A DNA stretch of 64,000 nt from Dyadobacter subterraneus (GCF_015221875.1 NZ_JACYGY010000001.1:5372501-5436500); one strand, 5' to 3'; counted from the first letter of the stretch, positions 47,027 through 57,084 are shown. Numbers and translations: made by a program. Notes: generated from the sequence alone by a model not told the origin.

Positions 47027-47062
47027 AATAAAAAAGGACTTCGAAAACTACGAAGCCCCTTT
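47027..47062 (-). ncRNA. Minus-strand-specific hairpin 3, possible short RNA
   Basis: About 12 bp with two G-U pairs and a U run; the 5' flank TTGAGTAGTAG is similar to that of hairpins 1 and 2. It stands 90 bases from hairpin 2 with no reading frame between. Confidence 0.45.
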
Positions 47063-47164
47063 AAAAACTACTACTCAACGTTACTGGTAAATATAAGCTG
47101 AATAATAAGTACAAAATAATTAAATTATTAAATGGCAAAATGCAAAATTGTATCTCATCAGGCA

Positions 47165-47192
47165 CAAAAAAAGAACCATTTTCAGGTTCTTT
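47165..47192 (-). terminator. Terminator of the 47233-47535 gene
   Basis: A 9-bp perfect stem AAAAGAACC/GGTTCTTTT with a U run on the minus strand lies 41 bases after the gene's stop. No wobble pairs, unlike the three hairpins beyond it. Confidence 0.8.
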
Positions 47193-47232
47193 TGCATTTT
47201 TGCAGAATCAATTTTGTTGCCATTTAATCATA

Positions 47233-47535
47233 TTATTCATTTGGTATTAACGCCAAAAACGTTTCCCGACTGCATTCTCCATTTAAGTAATTGATGGCAA
47301 GCACAGCAATGGCCTGGCTTACATGGTTTTTAATGGAAGATGAAATCTGGTCGTAGGAATTTTTATTTTCTGTCAGTAAAATAATTGCTTCTTCGTAACC
47401 TTCTTTTGCAGCAGAATTCTCTTCCAAATTTAAAGATTGTAATTCAAGATTATGACGAATTATGCTTACAGTTTCCAGTACCTCAGCCTGTGCCGGCGTA
47501 ACAGATTCAAATTCCTTTTGCTCTGATGAATTCAT
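47233..47535 (-). CDS. Small helical hypothetical protein, partner of the HD gene
   Basis: The protein has 100 aa, nearly all helical, acidic (SEQKEFESVTPAQAEVLETV, AAKEGYEEAIILLTENKNSYD). Family not recognised. It starts two bases after the stop of the HD-domain gene, so the two form a coupled pair followed by a terminator. Confidence 0.7.
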   Translation of the reverse strand: MNSSEQKEFESVTPAQAEVLETVSIIRHNLELQSLNLEENSAAKEGYEEAIILLTENKNSYDQISSSIKNHVSQAIAVLAINYLNGECSRETFLALIPNE

Positions 47536-47537
47536 AT

Positions 47538-48098
47538 TTATAATAATTTATGTACCGCTTCACTAAAAAGTTTGCAGCATCGTGCATATAAATCTTTGTT
47601 TCCGGCATTGATTTTCCAGATGAAAGAATCAATTTCCCTGAGATAAATCCTGGCAAAACCAGCATCATTTTCTACAATTGAACTTGTGTTATCAATAATA
47701 TCAGCGTACTTAACCGTCTGACAATAAGGCTTTATTTTCCATAATCGTTGTGCTTCAAAACCTTTTCTGAGTTTGCGGTTAAATTTGGGATAAGCTTCTT
47801 TCGTGAATTTATCAGTAAGATCGTTCACACCTCTCAATATCGTGTCCCTCCCAGATTTGTCGTAACCCAGATTCAGTAAATGCTCATTTAATTTGTCGGG
47901 AGTACACATCGTATCCTCAAATAAATCATGACACAAAGCAATTTCAATTTCAAAATGAATGGTTGAATAGTCACTCACAATATGCGCTACGGATAAAAGA
48001 TGGGTCCAGTACGGCTCACCAGAGTACTTCCGTTTTTGCTCGCCATGCTGTTCTTTCACGAAATCAAATAGCTCCCACTGCTTATCTGACAATTCCAT
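47538..48098 (-). CDS. HD-domain hydrolase (SpoT/RelA-hydrolase-like)
   Basis: The protein has 186 aa. The HD core is HLLSVA, then ALCHDLFEDT (the HD pair) and VKYADIIDN, the order of the metal-binding residues in HD phosphohydrolases of the (p)ppGpp hydrolase (MESH1) type. It could hydrolyse ppGpp or a related nucleotide, but no synthetase domain is fused. It overlaps nothing and precedes the 100-aa gene by two bases. Confidence 0.8.
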   Translation of the reverse strand: MELSDKQWELFDFVKEQHGEQKRKYSGEPYWTHLLSVAHIVSDYSTIHFEIEIALCHDLFEDTMCTPDKLNEHLLNLGYDKSGRDTILRGVNDLTDKFTKEAYPKFNRKLRKGFEAQRLWKIKPYCQTVKYADIIDNTSSIVENDAGFARIYLREIDSFIWKINAGNKDLYARCCKLFSEAVHKLL

Positions 48099-48206
48099 TC
48101 AAATTGATTTTTAGTTTTTTCAATAACGTTACTTCCGTATACAAGTTTTATTTTTTTTCGAACAAATGCCAGTATATAGCGCTTACAACCTAAGAATCAA
48201 CATATT

Positions 48207-48434
48207 TTACAAAATAATCATGATATCAGGATCAGAACTTTCCTTGTCATCCAGATATTCCCACTCCCTGATTTCCTCAGCGGTATAACTGATGCCGCTA
48301 TCTTCCGGTCCTTCATCACCAATTTTTTCTACAAACGCATGAATGGCCGAGTTGTAAATTCCTTCGTGACTTATTCCTGATTGGTCCGTAAAAAGAATAG
48401 GAATGTGATCTGAAGGCAAATTTGTGTTTTCCAT
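48207..48434 (-). CDS. Small acidic hypothetical protein
   Basis: The protein has 75 aa, acidic, with PILFTDQSGISHEGIYNSAI and YTAEEIREWEYLDD. Family not recognised. Compact composition and separate position support a real gene, without a functional clue. Confidence 0.55.
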   Translation of the reverse strand: MENTNLPSDHIPILFTDQSGISHEGIYNSAIHAFVEKIGDEGPEDSGISYTAEEIREWEYLDDKESSDPDIMIIL

Positions 48435-48563
48435 AATGTCTCATTTTTTAATGATAACGGAATTTAACAAAAATCAATCCAGGTTTGAAGAAAGGAATTT
48501 GTCAACATGAATTATGCCCAATCCATTTAATCGAAAATCCGGATTTCATAAACCACAAATATT

Positions 48564-48752
48564 ATGAACATGAAACCTATTAAAAGCGAAGAAGAATATG
48601 AAACTATTTTAGAATGGATTGATATTTAATTCAATAACAAACCTGATCCTGCTAGCCAAGAAGGAATAATTTTAAAAAACGCTTTGAAGCAAATAAAAAT
48701 TTATGAAGATATTCATTATAAAATACCACCACACTATTCAAATAATGGGTAA
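48564..48752 (+). pseudogene. HigA-like antitoxin N-terminal gene with one nonsense codon
   Basis: The frame reads MNMKPIKSEEEYETILEWIDI, then TAA at 48627-48629, and continues in the same frame FNNKPDPASQEGIILKNALK with IYEDIHYKIPP to a stop at 48750-48752. The pattern MxMKPIKxExxY then KPxxxxEG and YEDxHYxIPP is that of the N-terminal segment of HigA-type antitoxins. One base change broke the gene. No toxin gene lies beside it. Confidence 0.7.
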
Positions 48753-48757
48753 GATAA

Positions 48758-50800
48758 CTAAGGTTTAACTTGTCCTGAAATAATCATTTTGGCCTCCAAA
48801 TTTCCCGGAGACAGGACCAGAACCTTACGTGCGTATTTTTCTGCGCCTTCTTTGTTCTGCATTTTAAAATACAATTTGGCAATCTGTAATGGAGCAGATT
48901 TATCGCTGGAATCCTTTGAAAAAGTGTTTTTCAGTTCAATAATATTCAGGGCAGAATTTTTAACAGGATTCAAATCGAAGCGGGAAGTATTATTTGCAAC
49001 CGCGTAATCCAGATATGGAATTGCTTCTGCGGGTTTGTCAAGTTTCAGCAAAATGACAAAAAGATATCGTGCAATATCAAAAGTCGGGGAAAGCGAAAAT
49101 GCTTTTTTGAAGTTAAAAACGGCGTTTTTCTCGTCCTTCATTTCTCCGCTCAACATTGCAGATTTTAGATAATACTGAGCATCAGTTGGATATTCCAGAA
49201 TTAAAGTTTCTACCGTTTTTCTGGCATTTACCAAATCGTGATTTTCAACATAATAATTGTACGCACGGTCCATTGCATCCAGCCAGGAAATTTTCCGGTT
49301 GGCTAATTCATAAGCTGTTTTTTCTTCAAAGGAATTTATTTTGAAAGAATCCGAACGCATTGTCCCGGTAAAAGGCCAGCTGCTTTTCAAATTTGCTACT
49401 TTATAAATACCTGACAAAGAATCAATTTTTGTTATCGGCATTTCTTTTAACAAAACATCAAAACTAATTTTTTCACCGGATGTTTTAATAATTTTTAGTT
49501 TTTCAATTTCATCAAAGAAAACGTCGGACATAAGTGCATAACCCATTAAATCCGGATGAACATGTTCCAGAATTAATTCATCTCCAATAATTTGATTGGC
49601 TGCATGTGTTTCAAAAATACTTTTGGTATCTACAAGATGTGCGTTGGAATATTTTGATGACAGATTTTTCAAAATAGTATTTAACTCATCCGGCGCTCTG
49701 AATCGCAAACCGTCAAGGTCTTTTGCTTTGGAAAAATATCGACGTGCTTCATTATAATTTTTCGAAGCATATGTAAGCTTTCCCAGATAGTAATTGCTCT
49801 CCGCATTTTCGGAATAACTTTTATCAGCCGCTTTGAAAAAATTAAAAGCTGAGTTGTAATTCTTGTTTTTAAAGGCTTTTAAACCAAGCTTAAAATTCAG
49901 TGAAAAACCTGGAAATTTGGTGCTATCAACCGGGAAACTCACGAATGGTTTAAGGTCTTTTTCATTACTGACAAGATTACTGATCAATACTGGAATGTTG
50001 TGTTTGCTAAACAATTCAAGCGTTTCATCCATATTCCCTTGAAACTGCTCAACTCCCCTTTTATACAAATCAGACTGATAAGGAATTTTTTGTTCTGATA
50101 CCATTCGCTGCATTCTTGTGCCCTCAGAATCCGGATTTTTGGAACTGGTAGTACTTATTATTTTGTCGTAAAAGTTAGTGATCAGCTGTATAATTTTCAG
50201 CTCCCGCAGTTTGAGAATTAACTTAATCAGAAAACGATTTCCACCAATATTTTCAGTTGAACCTACGCCCAAAGCACCGTAATATTCATTATGTCCGGTA
50301 TAAATTAAAACCGCATCTGGTTCATAATTAATGACTTCTTTTGCAAAACCCGCAACCGTGTAAGAATTAACGGCGGTGAGGGAAATGTTGACAATTTCAA
50401 ACTTTTGATCAGGATAAATATGTGTCAGCCGGTATAAAAGCCAGCGATGAAATGAGCCGTTATGAAAATATGGATAACCGATCGTAGTGGATTCTCCCAA
50501 GACAAAAAATCTTAAAGTGCCATTTTCCTTTTTCTTTTTAAAAGGCTCAACATTTCCGGTTGTCGCGTTTTTTTGATTTGAAAAATATCGTTTTGAAGCG
50601 TCAGGATTCAGGAAAAGGTAATTTTTATCCTGCGGATATTCGATAAATAAACTCAGATCATTACCATAATTAAAAGTCCTCAAAGCAATTTCAACAAGAA
50701 ATAACAACAAAAAAGGTAACAGCATACTGATCACCCGAAAGGCGATTATCCGATCTGGTTTCGGAGCTGATTTCCTTGTCAAAACTTGCTTTTTACTCAT
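48758..50800 (-). CDS. SGNH/GDSL-type hydrolase with TPR repeats
   Basis: The protein has 680 aa from the ATG at 50800. One N-terminal transmembrane helix (about residues 24-43) is followed by an SGNH domain: block I VLGESTTIGYPYF, block III YTGHNEYYG, and a block V DxxH-type LEHVHPDLMGY near residue 260-270, with TPR-like helices inserted and repeated to the C-terminus. Such membrane-anchored hydrolases act on acyl groups of cell-surface polymers. It is downstream of SusD on the same strand but separated by a terminator-like hairpin. Confidence 0.8.
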   Translation of the reverse strand: MSKKQVLTRKSAPKPDRIIAFRVISMLLPFLLLFLVEIALRTFNYGNDLSLFIEYPQDKNYLFLNPDASKRYFSNQKNATTGNVEPFKKKKENGTLRFFVLGESTTIGYPYFHNGSFHRWLLYRLTHIYPDQKFEIVNISLTAVNSYTVAGFAKEVINYEPDAVLIYTGHNEYYGALGVGSTENIGGNRFLIKLILKLRELKIIQLITNFYDKIISTTSSKNPDSEGTRMQRMVSEQKIPYQSDLYKRGVEQFQGNMDETLELFSKHNIPVLISNLVSNEKDLKPFVSFPVDSTKFPGFSLNFKLGLKAFKNKNYNSAFNFFKAADKSYSENAESNYYLGKLTYASKNYNEARRYFSKAKDLDGLRFRAPDELNTILKNLSSKYSNAHLVDTKSIFETHAANQIIGDELILEHVHPDLMGYALMSDVFFDEIEKLKIIKTSGEKISFDVLLKEMPITKIDSLSGIYKVANLKSSWPFTGTMRSDSFKINSFEEKTAYELANRKISWLDAMDRAYNYYVENHDLVNARKTVETLILEYPTDAQYYLKSAMLSGEMKDEKNAVFNFKKAFSLSPTFDIARYLFVILLKLDKPAEAIPYLDYAVANNTSRFDLNPVKNSALNIIELKNTFSKDSSDKSAPLQIAKLYFKMQNKEGAEKYARKVLVLSPGNLEAKMIISGQVKP

Positions 50801-50890
50801 TATTGAAAGTAACAATATAAGGGAAAGAAATTCACATGCACGCCAGATTTTCTGATGAGAAACCTAACATCTAATTACTCTTAACAACAG

Positions 50891-50930
50891 AAAATAGTTT
50901 AACCATGCCGTAGCACGATTAAACTATTTT
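50891..50930. terminator. Terminator after susD
   Basis: A 12-bp stem AAAATAGTTTAA/TTAAACTATTTT with a 16-base loop lies after the SusD gene stop. T runs flank it on both strands, the longer on the plus strand. Confidence 0.7.
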
Positions 50931-50952
50931 TCTTTCAAAGACTGGTTTACTA

Positions 50953-52476
50953 TTAATAACCGGCATTTTGCTGCCATTCCGGATTTCTTACCATTTCAGT
51001 ATAAGGAATCGGCGCAATGTATTTCTGGCTGATATTTGTGCCAGTCGGAATTGGATTTTCAACAGGATTTCTGGCCGCAATTATTTGTGGAAGCATTTGC
51101 AGCCTGACAATATCAAACCACCTTACACCAAATTCACCAGCAAATTCATAAGCTCTTTCATACACCACAGCATCACGAAAAGCAGTTTGTGAAAGTCCTG
51201 GCGTCAGATCCGGCAAACCTGCGCGCTTTCGGACAAGATTGATTGCCGCATAACTATCCGCCGTCGGTGCTGATGCCATGGCGGAAGCTTCCGCATAACA
51301 AAGTAAAACAAGCGGATAACGAATAATGTCGGTCGCTTTGTTGGTACTTGGCTGGATTGAAAGCAGTTGTGAATCTGTTTCCTTCACACCATCACCATTT
51401 AATCCTGCCCTGAATTTTTTGTAATATGGATGCTGCGCATGTGTTTCGGCCGAACTCCACGGAACGAGTTTGAATGTGGTTTTGTCCGGCTGTCTCAACT
51501 TTAAAGTTGTATAAAAAGTTAAATCTGTACGCGTACATTTCGGTGCATTTTCAAAGAAAGTTATTTCCGGATATACATCATCCCATCCGCTTGATCCATC
51601 AACGGCCACTTCGTCCAAAGGTACATTACTTGATCCAAAACGACGGTTTGGAAGTCCTCCGCCTATATTATATTGCAACGCGAAAATGGATTCCGTACTG
51701 TTGTTTGTTGTAAAAACTTTGTCGTACGGTGTATTCAGATTATACACATTGGCATCAATCACCGATTTTGCTTCGGATGCTGCCAAGGCATAATTTTCAA
51801 CTTTATTGAGTGGCCAGCCAGCCATTGTCAGATATACATCAGCTAATAGTGAGCTTGCTGCATACCTGTTTGGTTTTCCCTGTTCCAGTTTTGTGCCAAG
51901 TAAGGTTTTTGCCATTTGCAGATCACTCACAACCGCTTCATAAACTTTGGAAACCTCATCCCTTGGCGGACGATCATTCACATCAATCGATCCCAAAATC
52001 ACAGGCACCGGTCCGAAAGTTCTTACCAGATAATAGTAACAAAGGCCTCTTAGAAAATAGGCTTGTCCGGCAGAAGCATTTTTCAATTCTTCTGTTGAAC
52101 TAACCTTACTATAATTTTCAATTACGTTATTCGCCTGATAAATAGTTTCCCATGGACCCTGCCATTCGGCAACCATGGATTGATTGGTACTACCCCCGGC
52201 AAGTTTATCAAAATCACGCTGATCCTGTTTATTCAAACCCGGATCTGTCGTGTAATCGTCCGAGCCGAAATAAGAAGTTTCCTTACTGGTAAAACCCCAG
52301 CCACCATCCCGGGCAAGGCGGATATACATCGCAGCAACGGAGGCGTCGAGGTCACTTTGTGTTTTGAAATATGTGACTGGTGTCAAAGTACCTTTCGGAT
52401 CTTCGGTGAGCGACTGGCACCCGGCGAAAATCATCATGGAAAGGATTACTGTCAAAATTGAATATGTTGTCTTCAT
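50953..52476 (-). CDS. SusD/RagB-family nutrient-binding lipoprotein
   Basis: The protein has 507 aa. A lipoprotein signal ends in the lipobox FAGC (Cys20), so it is anchored at the outer membrane surface. The N-terminal TPR-like helices (QSLTEDPKGTLTPVTYF, EWQGPWETIYQANNVIENY) and the C-terminal RagB/SusD domain (LRLCYAEASAM-like, AYEFAGEFGVRWFDIVRL) are clear. It forms the lid of the TonB-dependent SusC transporter encoded directly upstream. The ligand cannot be read from sequence. Confidence 0.95.
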   Translation of the reverse strand: MKTTYSILTVILSMMIFAGCQSLTEDPKGTLTPVTYFKTQSDLDASVAAMYIRLARDGGWGFTSKETSYFGSDDYTTDPGLNKQDQRDFDKLAGGSTNQSMVAEWQGPWETIYQANNVIENYSKVSSTEELKNASAGQAYFLRGLCYYYLVRTFGPVPVILGSIDVNDRPPRDEVSKVYEAVVSDLQMAKTLLGTKLEQGKPNRYAASSLLADVYLTMAGWPLNKVENYALAASEAKSVIDANVYNLNTPYDKVFTTNNSTESIFALQYNIGGGLPNRRFGSSNVPLDEVAVDGSSGWDDVYPEITFFENAPKCTRTDLTFYTTLKLRQPDKTTFKLVPWSSAETHAQHPYYKKFRAGLNGDGVKETDSQLLSIQPSTNKATDIIRYPLVLLCYAEASAMASAPTADSYAAINLVRKRAGLPDLTPGLSQTAFRDAVVYERAYEFAGEFGVRWFDIVRLQMLPQIIAARNPVENPIPTGTNISQKYIAPIPYTEMVRNPEWQQNAGY

Positions 52477-52526
52477 TTTATATTCTTTAATAAAATTTAG
52501 AATGATTGGTTACAGCGAGGTTCAGA

Positions 52527-55500
52527 TTACAATCCCAGCCGGACTCCAACAGTGTAAGTTCTCGGATTTGGAATAACACCGAATTCCTGGCCTTGCGAGA
52601 TAGCGTCGTTTCCGTTTTCAACTTCCGGGTCATAACCTTTGTAAGGCGTGATCATGAAAAGATTTTGACCGCTCACATAAACTTCCAGACTTCTCACTCT
52701 GATTTTGCTTAACAAATCAGTTGGTATGCGGTAGGAAATTGCGACGTTTTTCAGTTTGATATAACTTGCATTGTACACATAACGGCTGCTCAAATTGTAG
52801 TTTTTCCCAGTGTTGCTCCAAGCCGGATTGTTGGTTTCATGCTCAGGCGACCATAAGTTTTCAGGAACTGCTTCAACCGTGGTTGCATTTTTCATATCAC
52901 CCAATCCACCCCATAAATATGCCTGAGTCTGAGAGAATTTCTGGTTGCCCTGCGTTCCCTGGAACATAAAACTTAAAGTGAAAGCTTTGTAAGAAACGTC
53001 GTTAATAAATCCAAAACTGTACTTTGGCGTACCATTTCCGATCGGCACATAATCCGCAGATGTGTACGCTTTGTCGCCGTTAACATCTCTATATTTTGCA
53101 TCGCCCGGTTTCATACCGAAGGCTGCGGCCTGAGCTGCTTCGTTGGACTTCCATGTTCCCTGAAAATCGAAACCATAAAATTCACCAAGTGGCATGCCCA
53201 CTTTCAAAATTCCCTGGTTTGTAACGCCACCGGTAATTACGTTGTCAAGTCCTCCAAGATCAAGTACTTTATTTCTGTTAAAAGCGATGGTAAAGTTGGT
53301 ATTCCAACGCAGATTTTCTGTCACAACCGGTGTTCCACCCAAAGCAAATTCAAGACCTTTATTAGAAACACTACCGATATTGCGGCTGTAAGTTCCACCA
53401 CCCAGATAGAAAGGAGCCTGGTAATTATAAAGTAGATCGTTGATCGTATTTTTGTAAGCATCAGCTGTAAATGTCAATCTTCCGTTCAGGAATGCTGCAT
53501 CGATACCAACATCATACGAAGTTTTTACTTCCCATTTCAATGAAGGCGAAACAGGCGATCCTAGTGGCGTGGCAACACTTGGCGTGCTTCCGTCGAAGTA
53601 ATAGGATGGCTGTGTACCGCCCGTAGAAATCACAGGAATGGTTGAATAAGCTGCAACCGCCTGGTTACCAGTTTGTCCGTAAGATGCTCTGATTTTAAGA
53701 TTATTGATAAATCTTGAATCTTTCAGGAAATCTTCATTGGCAATATTCCAGCTAACACCGACAGACGGGAACGAGCTGTATTTATCTGTCAAGTGAGACG
53801 AACCATCCGTACGAATACTGGCTGTTACAAAATATTTTTCCTTGAAAGAATAGTTAACCCGTCCCATATAAGAGCGCAAAACATCAGCCGAATAAGTAGA
53901 GGAAGTTTGCTGTGTTCCCCCCAGACTTAAATTATAATATCCAAGTGCGTAGGTCGACAAGTTTTTTGCCAAAGCCTGAACAGCAGTATTTTGTCCCGAC
54001 ATTACTTCGTATAAACCTGTCACGGTAAGTGAGTGATCGCCGAATTTTTTCTTGTAGGTCAAAAAGTTACTGCTAAGAAAACTGTGCGACCTATTAGAAT
54101 TAATTTGAGCATAATCAGATTTAGAATCATATGCTCCCGTTCCTGGTCCGAAAACCTGCTGGCCAAAACCTGAACCAAGCGAATAAACATTGGTAGAAGT
54201 AAAAGTAAGGTCGTTCAGGATTTTGTAAGTAAATGTTCCTGTTCCGGAAACGTTGGTACTTGTATTATCAACACGCTGGTTGTTGGCCTGCGCGATTGGA
54301 TTGAACTGAATCGAAGCGTAAGATGAGTGGGAAATGTAATTTCCGGTCACAGGATCACGAATCGGTGAAGTCGGATCCCATTCTACCGCCTGGTTGAACG
54401 GATCACCCAAACCTCCGCCGTAACTGTTGTTATGATTTTGAGGAATGGTTGCAGCCACAATGAATTTGATATTCATGCGGTCGTTTATCCTTGTATCGAT
54501 ATTAGAACGAAAAGAAGCTCTTTTGTAAGACTGATTTAAAATCACACCAGGCTGATCAAGATAGCCCAGTGAAAAACGATATTTGACCGCGTCTGTTCCA
54601 CCCGAAACATCAAGCTGGTAATTTTTGACAAATGGTTTGGTATGCAATTCATCCTGCCAGTCCGTACCGCCATTTTGTTTAAATGCCTGAAGCTGGGTTT
54701 CATTAAAAGCTGGCGTGCTTCCTGTGGAAACAAATTGAGAATTTACCGAGCGCGCAAAATCATAGGCATTCATCAGTTTCAGTTTTCTTGGAATAGACGC
54801 CTGCTGAACCCACGATTCCAGATTGATCTGCATTTTTCCTGATTTCCCCGATTTCGTTGTGATCATCACAACGCCGTTGGAACCTCTTGAACCATAAATT
54901 GCTGTTGATGCCGCATCTTTCAAAATCTCGATCGATTCAACATCATTCACATTCACGTCAGATCCGGAACCGATATTTCCATCAATTACATAAAGTGGTT
55001 CATTACTCCCGGTAATGGAATTTGCTCCACGAATTTTCACCCGAAGTCCTTGTCCCGGCTGACCGTTCTGGCTTACAACCATCACTCCGGCCGTAGTTCC
55101 CTGTAATGCCTGTTCCAATCTTGAAAGCGGACGTTTAGCAATTTCCTTGGCCGAAACTGTACTGGTAGCACCCGTCACTTCACTTTTACGCTGCTCTCCG
55201 TAACCTACTACAACAACCTCATCCAGTCCACGTTCGCTTACTTTCAGATTAACATCAACCGAAGTTTTGCTACCGACGGGAACTTCCTGGCTTTCATATC
55301 CTACAAAGCTGAAAATCAGGACAGCGCTTGCGGCTTGTGCGTCCGGAATATCCAGCTGATACTCACCACCAGCATCGGTTGTGGTTCCGGTTTGTGTACC
55401 TTTTATAACAATACTTACTCCTGGCAGTCCGGCATTTTTCTCGTCCGTTACCTTTCCTTTAATGCCAATCAATTTTATTTCTGACCCTTGTTCCGCAGGT

Positions 55501-55922
55501 TGATTTGTGGCAGAACCAGCATCAGAATCAGGCTCATTTGCAGGTACCTGCGTTTGTTTCATCGACTGCTTCAATTCTTTAATTGAATTTGAATCAGCAT
55601 CTTTCGGGAAAATCGCATAGATCTTTCCGTGTTTTTTATATTCCAGTCCGCTGGCTTTCAAAACTCTGTCAAGTGTCGCATCCACATCTTCACCCGACTT
55701 TAAAGGATACTGCACCTGCATCGATTTAATTTTTTCATTTTGATACATGAAATAAATCGAATGTTTCTTTTCCAGATCTTTCAAAACCTGATCCAGACTT
55801 TTATATGTTGTTTGGGAAACCGGTGCTTTTTGAGGCACTTGTCCCCGGGCAAATATCTGAGCATCAGCAATGGAATGACAAAAACAGGTCAGTCCCATTA
55901 TGAGTAGACTAATTTTTTTCAT
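52527..55922 (-). CDS. SusC/RagA-type TonB-dependent transporter with STN domain
   Basis: The protein has 1131 aa. After the signal peptide, an STN domain (about residues 42-110, LDQVLKDLEKKHSIYFMYQN) receives the signal for FecR and ECF sigma. Then a carboxypeptidase-like regulatory domain (GIKGKVTDEKNAGLPGVSIV), a plug domain with LYVIDGNIGSG and EILKDAASTAIYGSRGSNGV, and the 22-strand barrel ending in RTYTVGVRLGL. It takes up a large nutrient with SusD. An STN domain means that ligand binding also induces the sigma factor, explaining the operon order sigma-FecR-SusC-SusD. Confidence 0.95.
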   Translation of the reverse strand: MKKISLLIMGLTCFCHSIADAQIFARGQVPQKAPVSQTTYKSLDQVLKDLEKKHSIYFMYQNEKIKSMQVQYPLKSGEDVDATLDRVLKASGLEYKKHGKIYAIFPKDADSNSIKELKQSMKQTQVPANEPDSDAGSATNQPAEQGSEIKLIGIKGKVTDEKNAGLPGVSIVIKGTQTGTTTDAGGEYQLDIPDAQAASAVLIFSFVGYESQEVPVGSKTSVDVNLKVSERGLDEVVVVGYGEQRKSEVTGATSTVSAKEIAKRPLSRLEQALQGTTAGVMVVSQNGQPGQGLRVKIRGANSITGSNEPLYVIDGNIGSGSDVNVNDVESIEILKDAASTAIYGSRGSNGVVMITTKSGKSGKMQINLESWVQQASIPRKLKLMNAYDFARSVNSQFVSTGSTPAFNETQLQAFKQNGGTDWQDELHTKPFVKNYQLDVSGGTDAVKYRFSLGYLDQPGVILNQSYKRASFRSNIDTRINDRMNIKFIVAATIPQNHNNSYGGGLGDPFNQAVEWDPTSPIRDPVTGNYISHSSYASIQFNPIAQANNQRVDNTSTNVSGTGTFTYKILNDLTFTSTNVYSLGSGFGQQVFGPGTGAYDSKSDYAQINSNRSHSFLSSNFLTYKKKFGDHSLTVTGLYEVMSGQNTAVQALAKNLSTYALGYYNLSLGGTQQTSSTYSADVLRSYMGRVNYSFKEKYFVTASIRTDGSSHLTDKYSSFPSVGVSWNIANEDFLKDSRFINNLKIRASYGQTGNQAVAAYSTIPVISTGGTQPSYYFDGSTPSVATPLGSPVSPSLKWEVKTSYDVGIDAAFLNGRLTFTADAYKNTINDLLYNYQAPFYLGGGTYSRNIGSVSNKGLEFALGGTPVVTENLRWNTNFTIAFNRNKVLDLGGLDNVITGGVTNQGILKVGMPLGEFYGFDFQGTWKSNEAAQAAAFGMKPGDAKYRDVNGDKAYTSADYVPIGNGTPKYSFGFINDVSYKAFTLSFMFQGTQGNQKFSQTQAYLWGGLGDMKNATTVEAVPENLWSPEHETNNPAWSNTGKNYNLSSRYVYNASYIKLKNVAISYRIPTDLLSKIRVRSLEVYVSGQNLFMITPYKGYDPEVENGNDAISQGQEFGVIPNPRTYTVGVRLGL

Positions 55923-55969
55923 GGGAATTCAATTAAGGTTTTAGTGGAAATTTTTGATTTAGTTTAGTA

Positions 55970-56977
55970 CTAGCGATTCCTGATAGTCAAATGGTTTTCA
56001 TGGTGCAGAATTGTTATTGGTAAAATACTTTCAAGCGAACTGAGCAAATCATCCATATTGTCGGTAGGAACCACCCCGCATATCTTTTTGCTGCGAAGAG
56101 AATCATCCTCAATGGTAACGGTAACACCAAACGTTTCACGGATCAGGTTGGAAATTTCTTCCAGAGATGTATCGCTTAACGTCCAGCGATTATTTTTCCA
56201 GGAGAAAACAGGCGTGGCATCTTTCAAATGCCTGACTAAAAGTTTTTTATTATTTTGGGAGAAATCAACCAGGTCGCCGGGTTTCATCCGGACTTCATTT
56301 TTATTCCCGATGCCGCATAGATAAAGATTGACGCTGCCTTCACTCAATACCACCTGCGTCTGGTTTTTTCTGGTGTTGACATTGAATTCAGTTCCTTTTA
56401 CTTGAACATCCAGATCGGGCGTGTGTACGATAAATTTCACTGGAACACCATTTTTTTTCAATTTACTTACACTGAAAAATGCTTCACCTTCCATCCAGAC
56501 TTCACGTTCTTTTGCAACGCCCCAACGGTCCGAGATACGTAAGTTTGAATTTGCGTTAAGCGTTACCAGTGAGCCATCAGGTAGTAATAATCTTCTGGAC
56601 TCACCGAATGCAGTGCGGTAAGTTTGGTTTTGAACGCGTTTGTAAAAATATCCGGCAAAAGCGACGCATAAAATGGTAACAGCCGCCGCGACTTTCATCC
56701 AGAATCTGACACTTTGAAAAACATTTGTTCTTGCCTGTTTTCCATTCTCAATTCCTTCCCAGATTTTGTTGATGATGAATTGTGAAGGGGAAATCTCGTC
56801 GTCGGAGGTTGCAAGAAGTACTAACTGACGTGCAATTTCTATGTCCTTATTTTTGCCAGTGTTATCATTCAGCCAGTTACGCCAGAAAGTTTCCGATTCC
56901 GAGGTAGGCTCCAAAACCCACCGGCAGAAAAATTCATCCAGCGCAAAATCCTCCGGTTCAAATAACAAATAATTCAT
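55970..56977 (-). CDS. FecR-family anti-sigma factor
   Basis: The protein has 335 aa: a cytoplasmic sigma-binding N-terminus (about 1-85), one transmembrane helix (about 88-108, MKVAAAVTILCVAFAGYF), the FecR domain (about 115-215, RTAFGESRRLLLPDGSLVTL then GEAFFSVSKLKKNGVPVKF) and a C-terminal DUF4974-type domain (about 260-330) that contacts the STN domain of SusC. It transmits the uptake signal to the ECF sigma factor encoded just upstream. Confidence 0.95.
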   Translation of the reverse strand: MNYLLFEPEDFALDEFFCRWVLEPTSESETFWRNWLNDNTGKNKDIEIARQLVLLATSDDEISPSQFIINKIWEGIENGKQARTNVFQSVRFWMKVAAAVTILCVAFAGYFYKRVQNQTYRTAFGESRRLLLPDGSLVTLNANSNLRISDRWGVAKEREVWMEGEAFFSVSKLKKNGVPVKFIVHTPDLDVQVKGTEFNVNTRKNQTQVVLSEGSVNLYLCGIGNKNEVRMKPGDLVDFSQNNKKLLVRHLKDATPVFSWKNNRWTLSDTSLEEISNLIRETFGVTVTIEDDSLRSKKICGVVPTDNMDDLLSSLESILPITILHHENHLTIRNR

Positions 56978-57084
56978 AGAAAATCTTGTTTCTCTTATTC
57001 ATCAATCAAATGGGAGAATTCGAAACAGATTACCCTAAGAATTAAACTTTTTTTTGAAATATTTAAATTATCTCAAACCAGACT

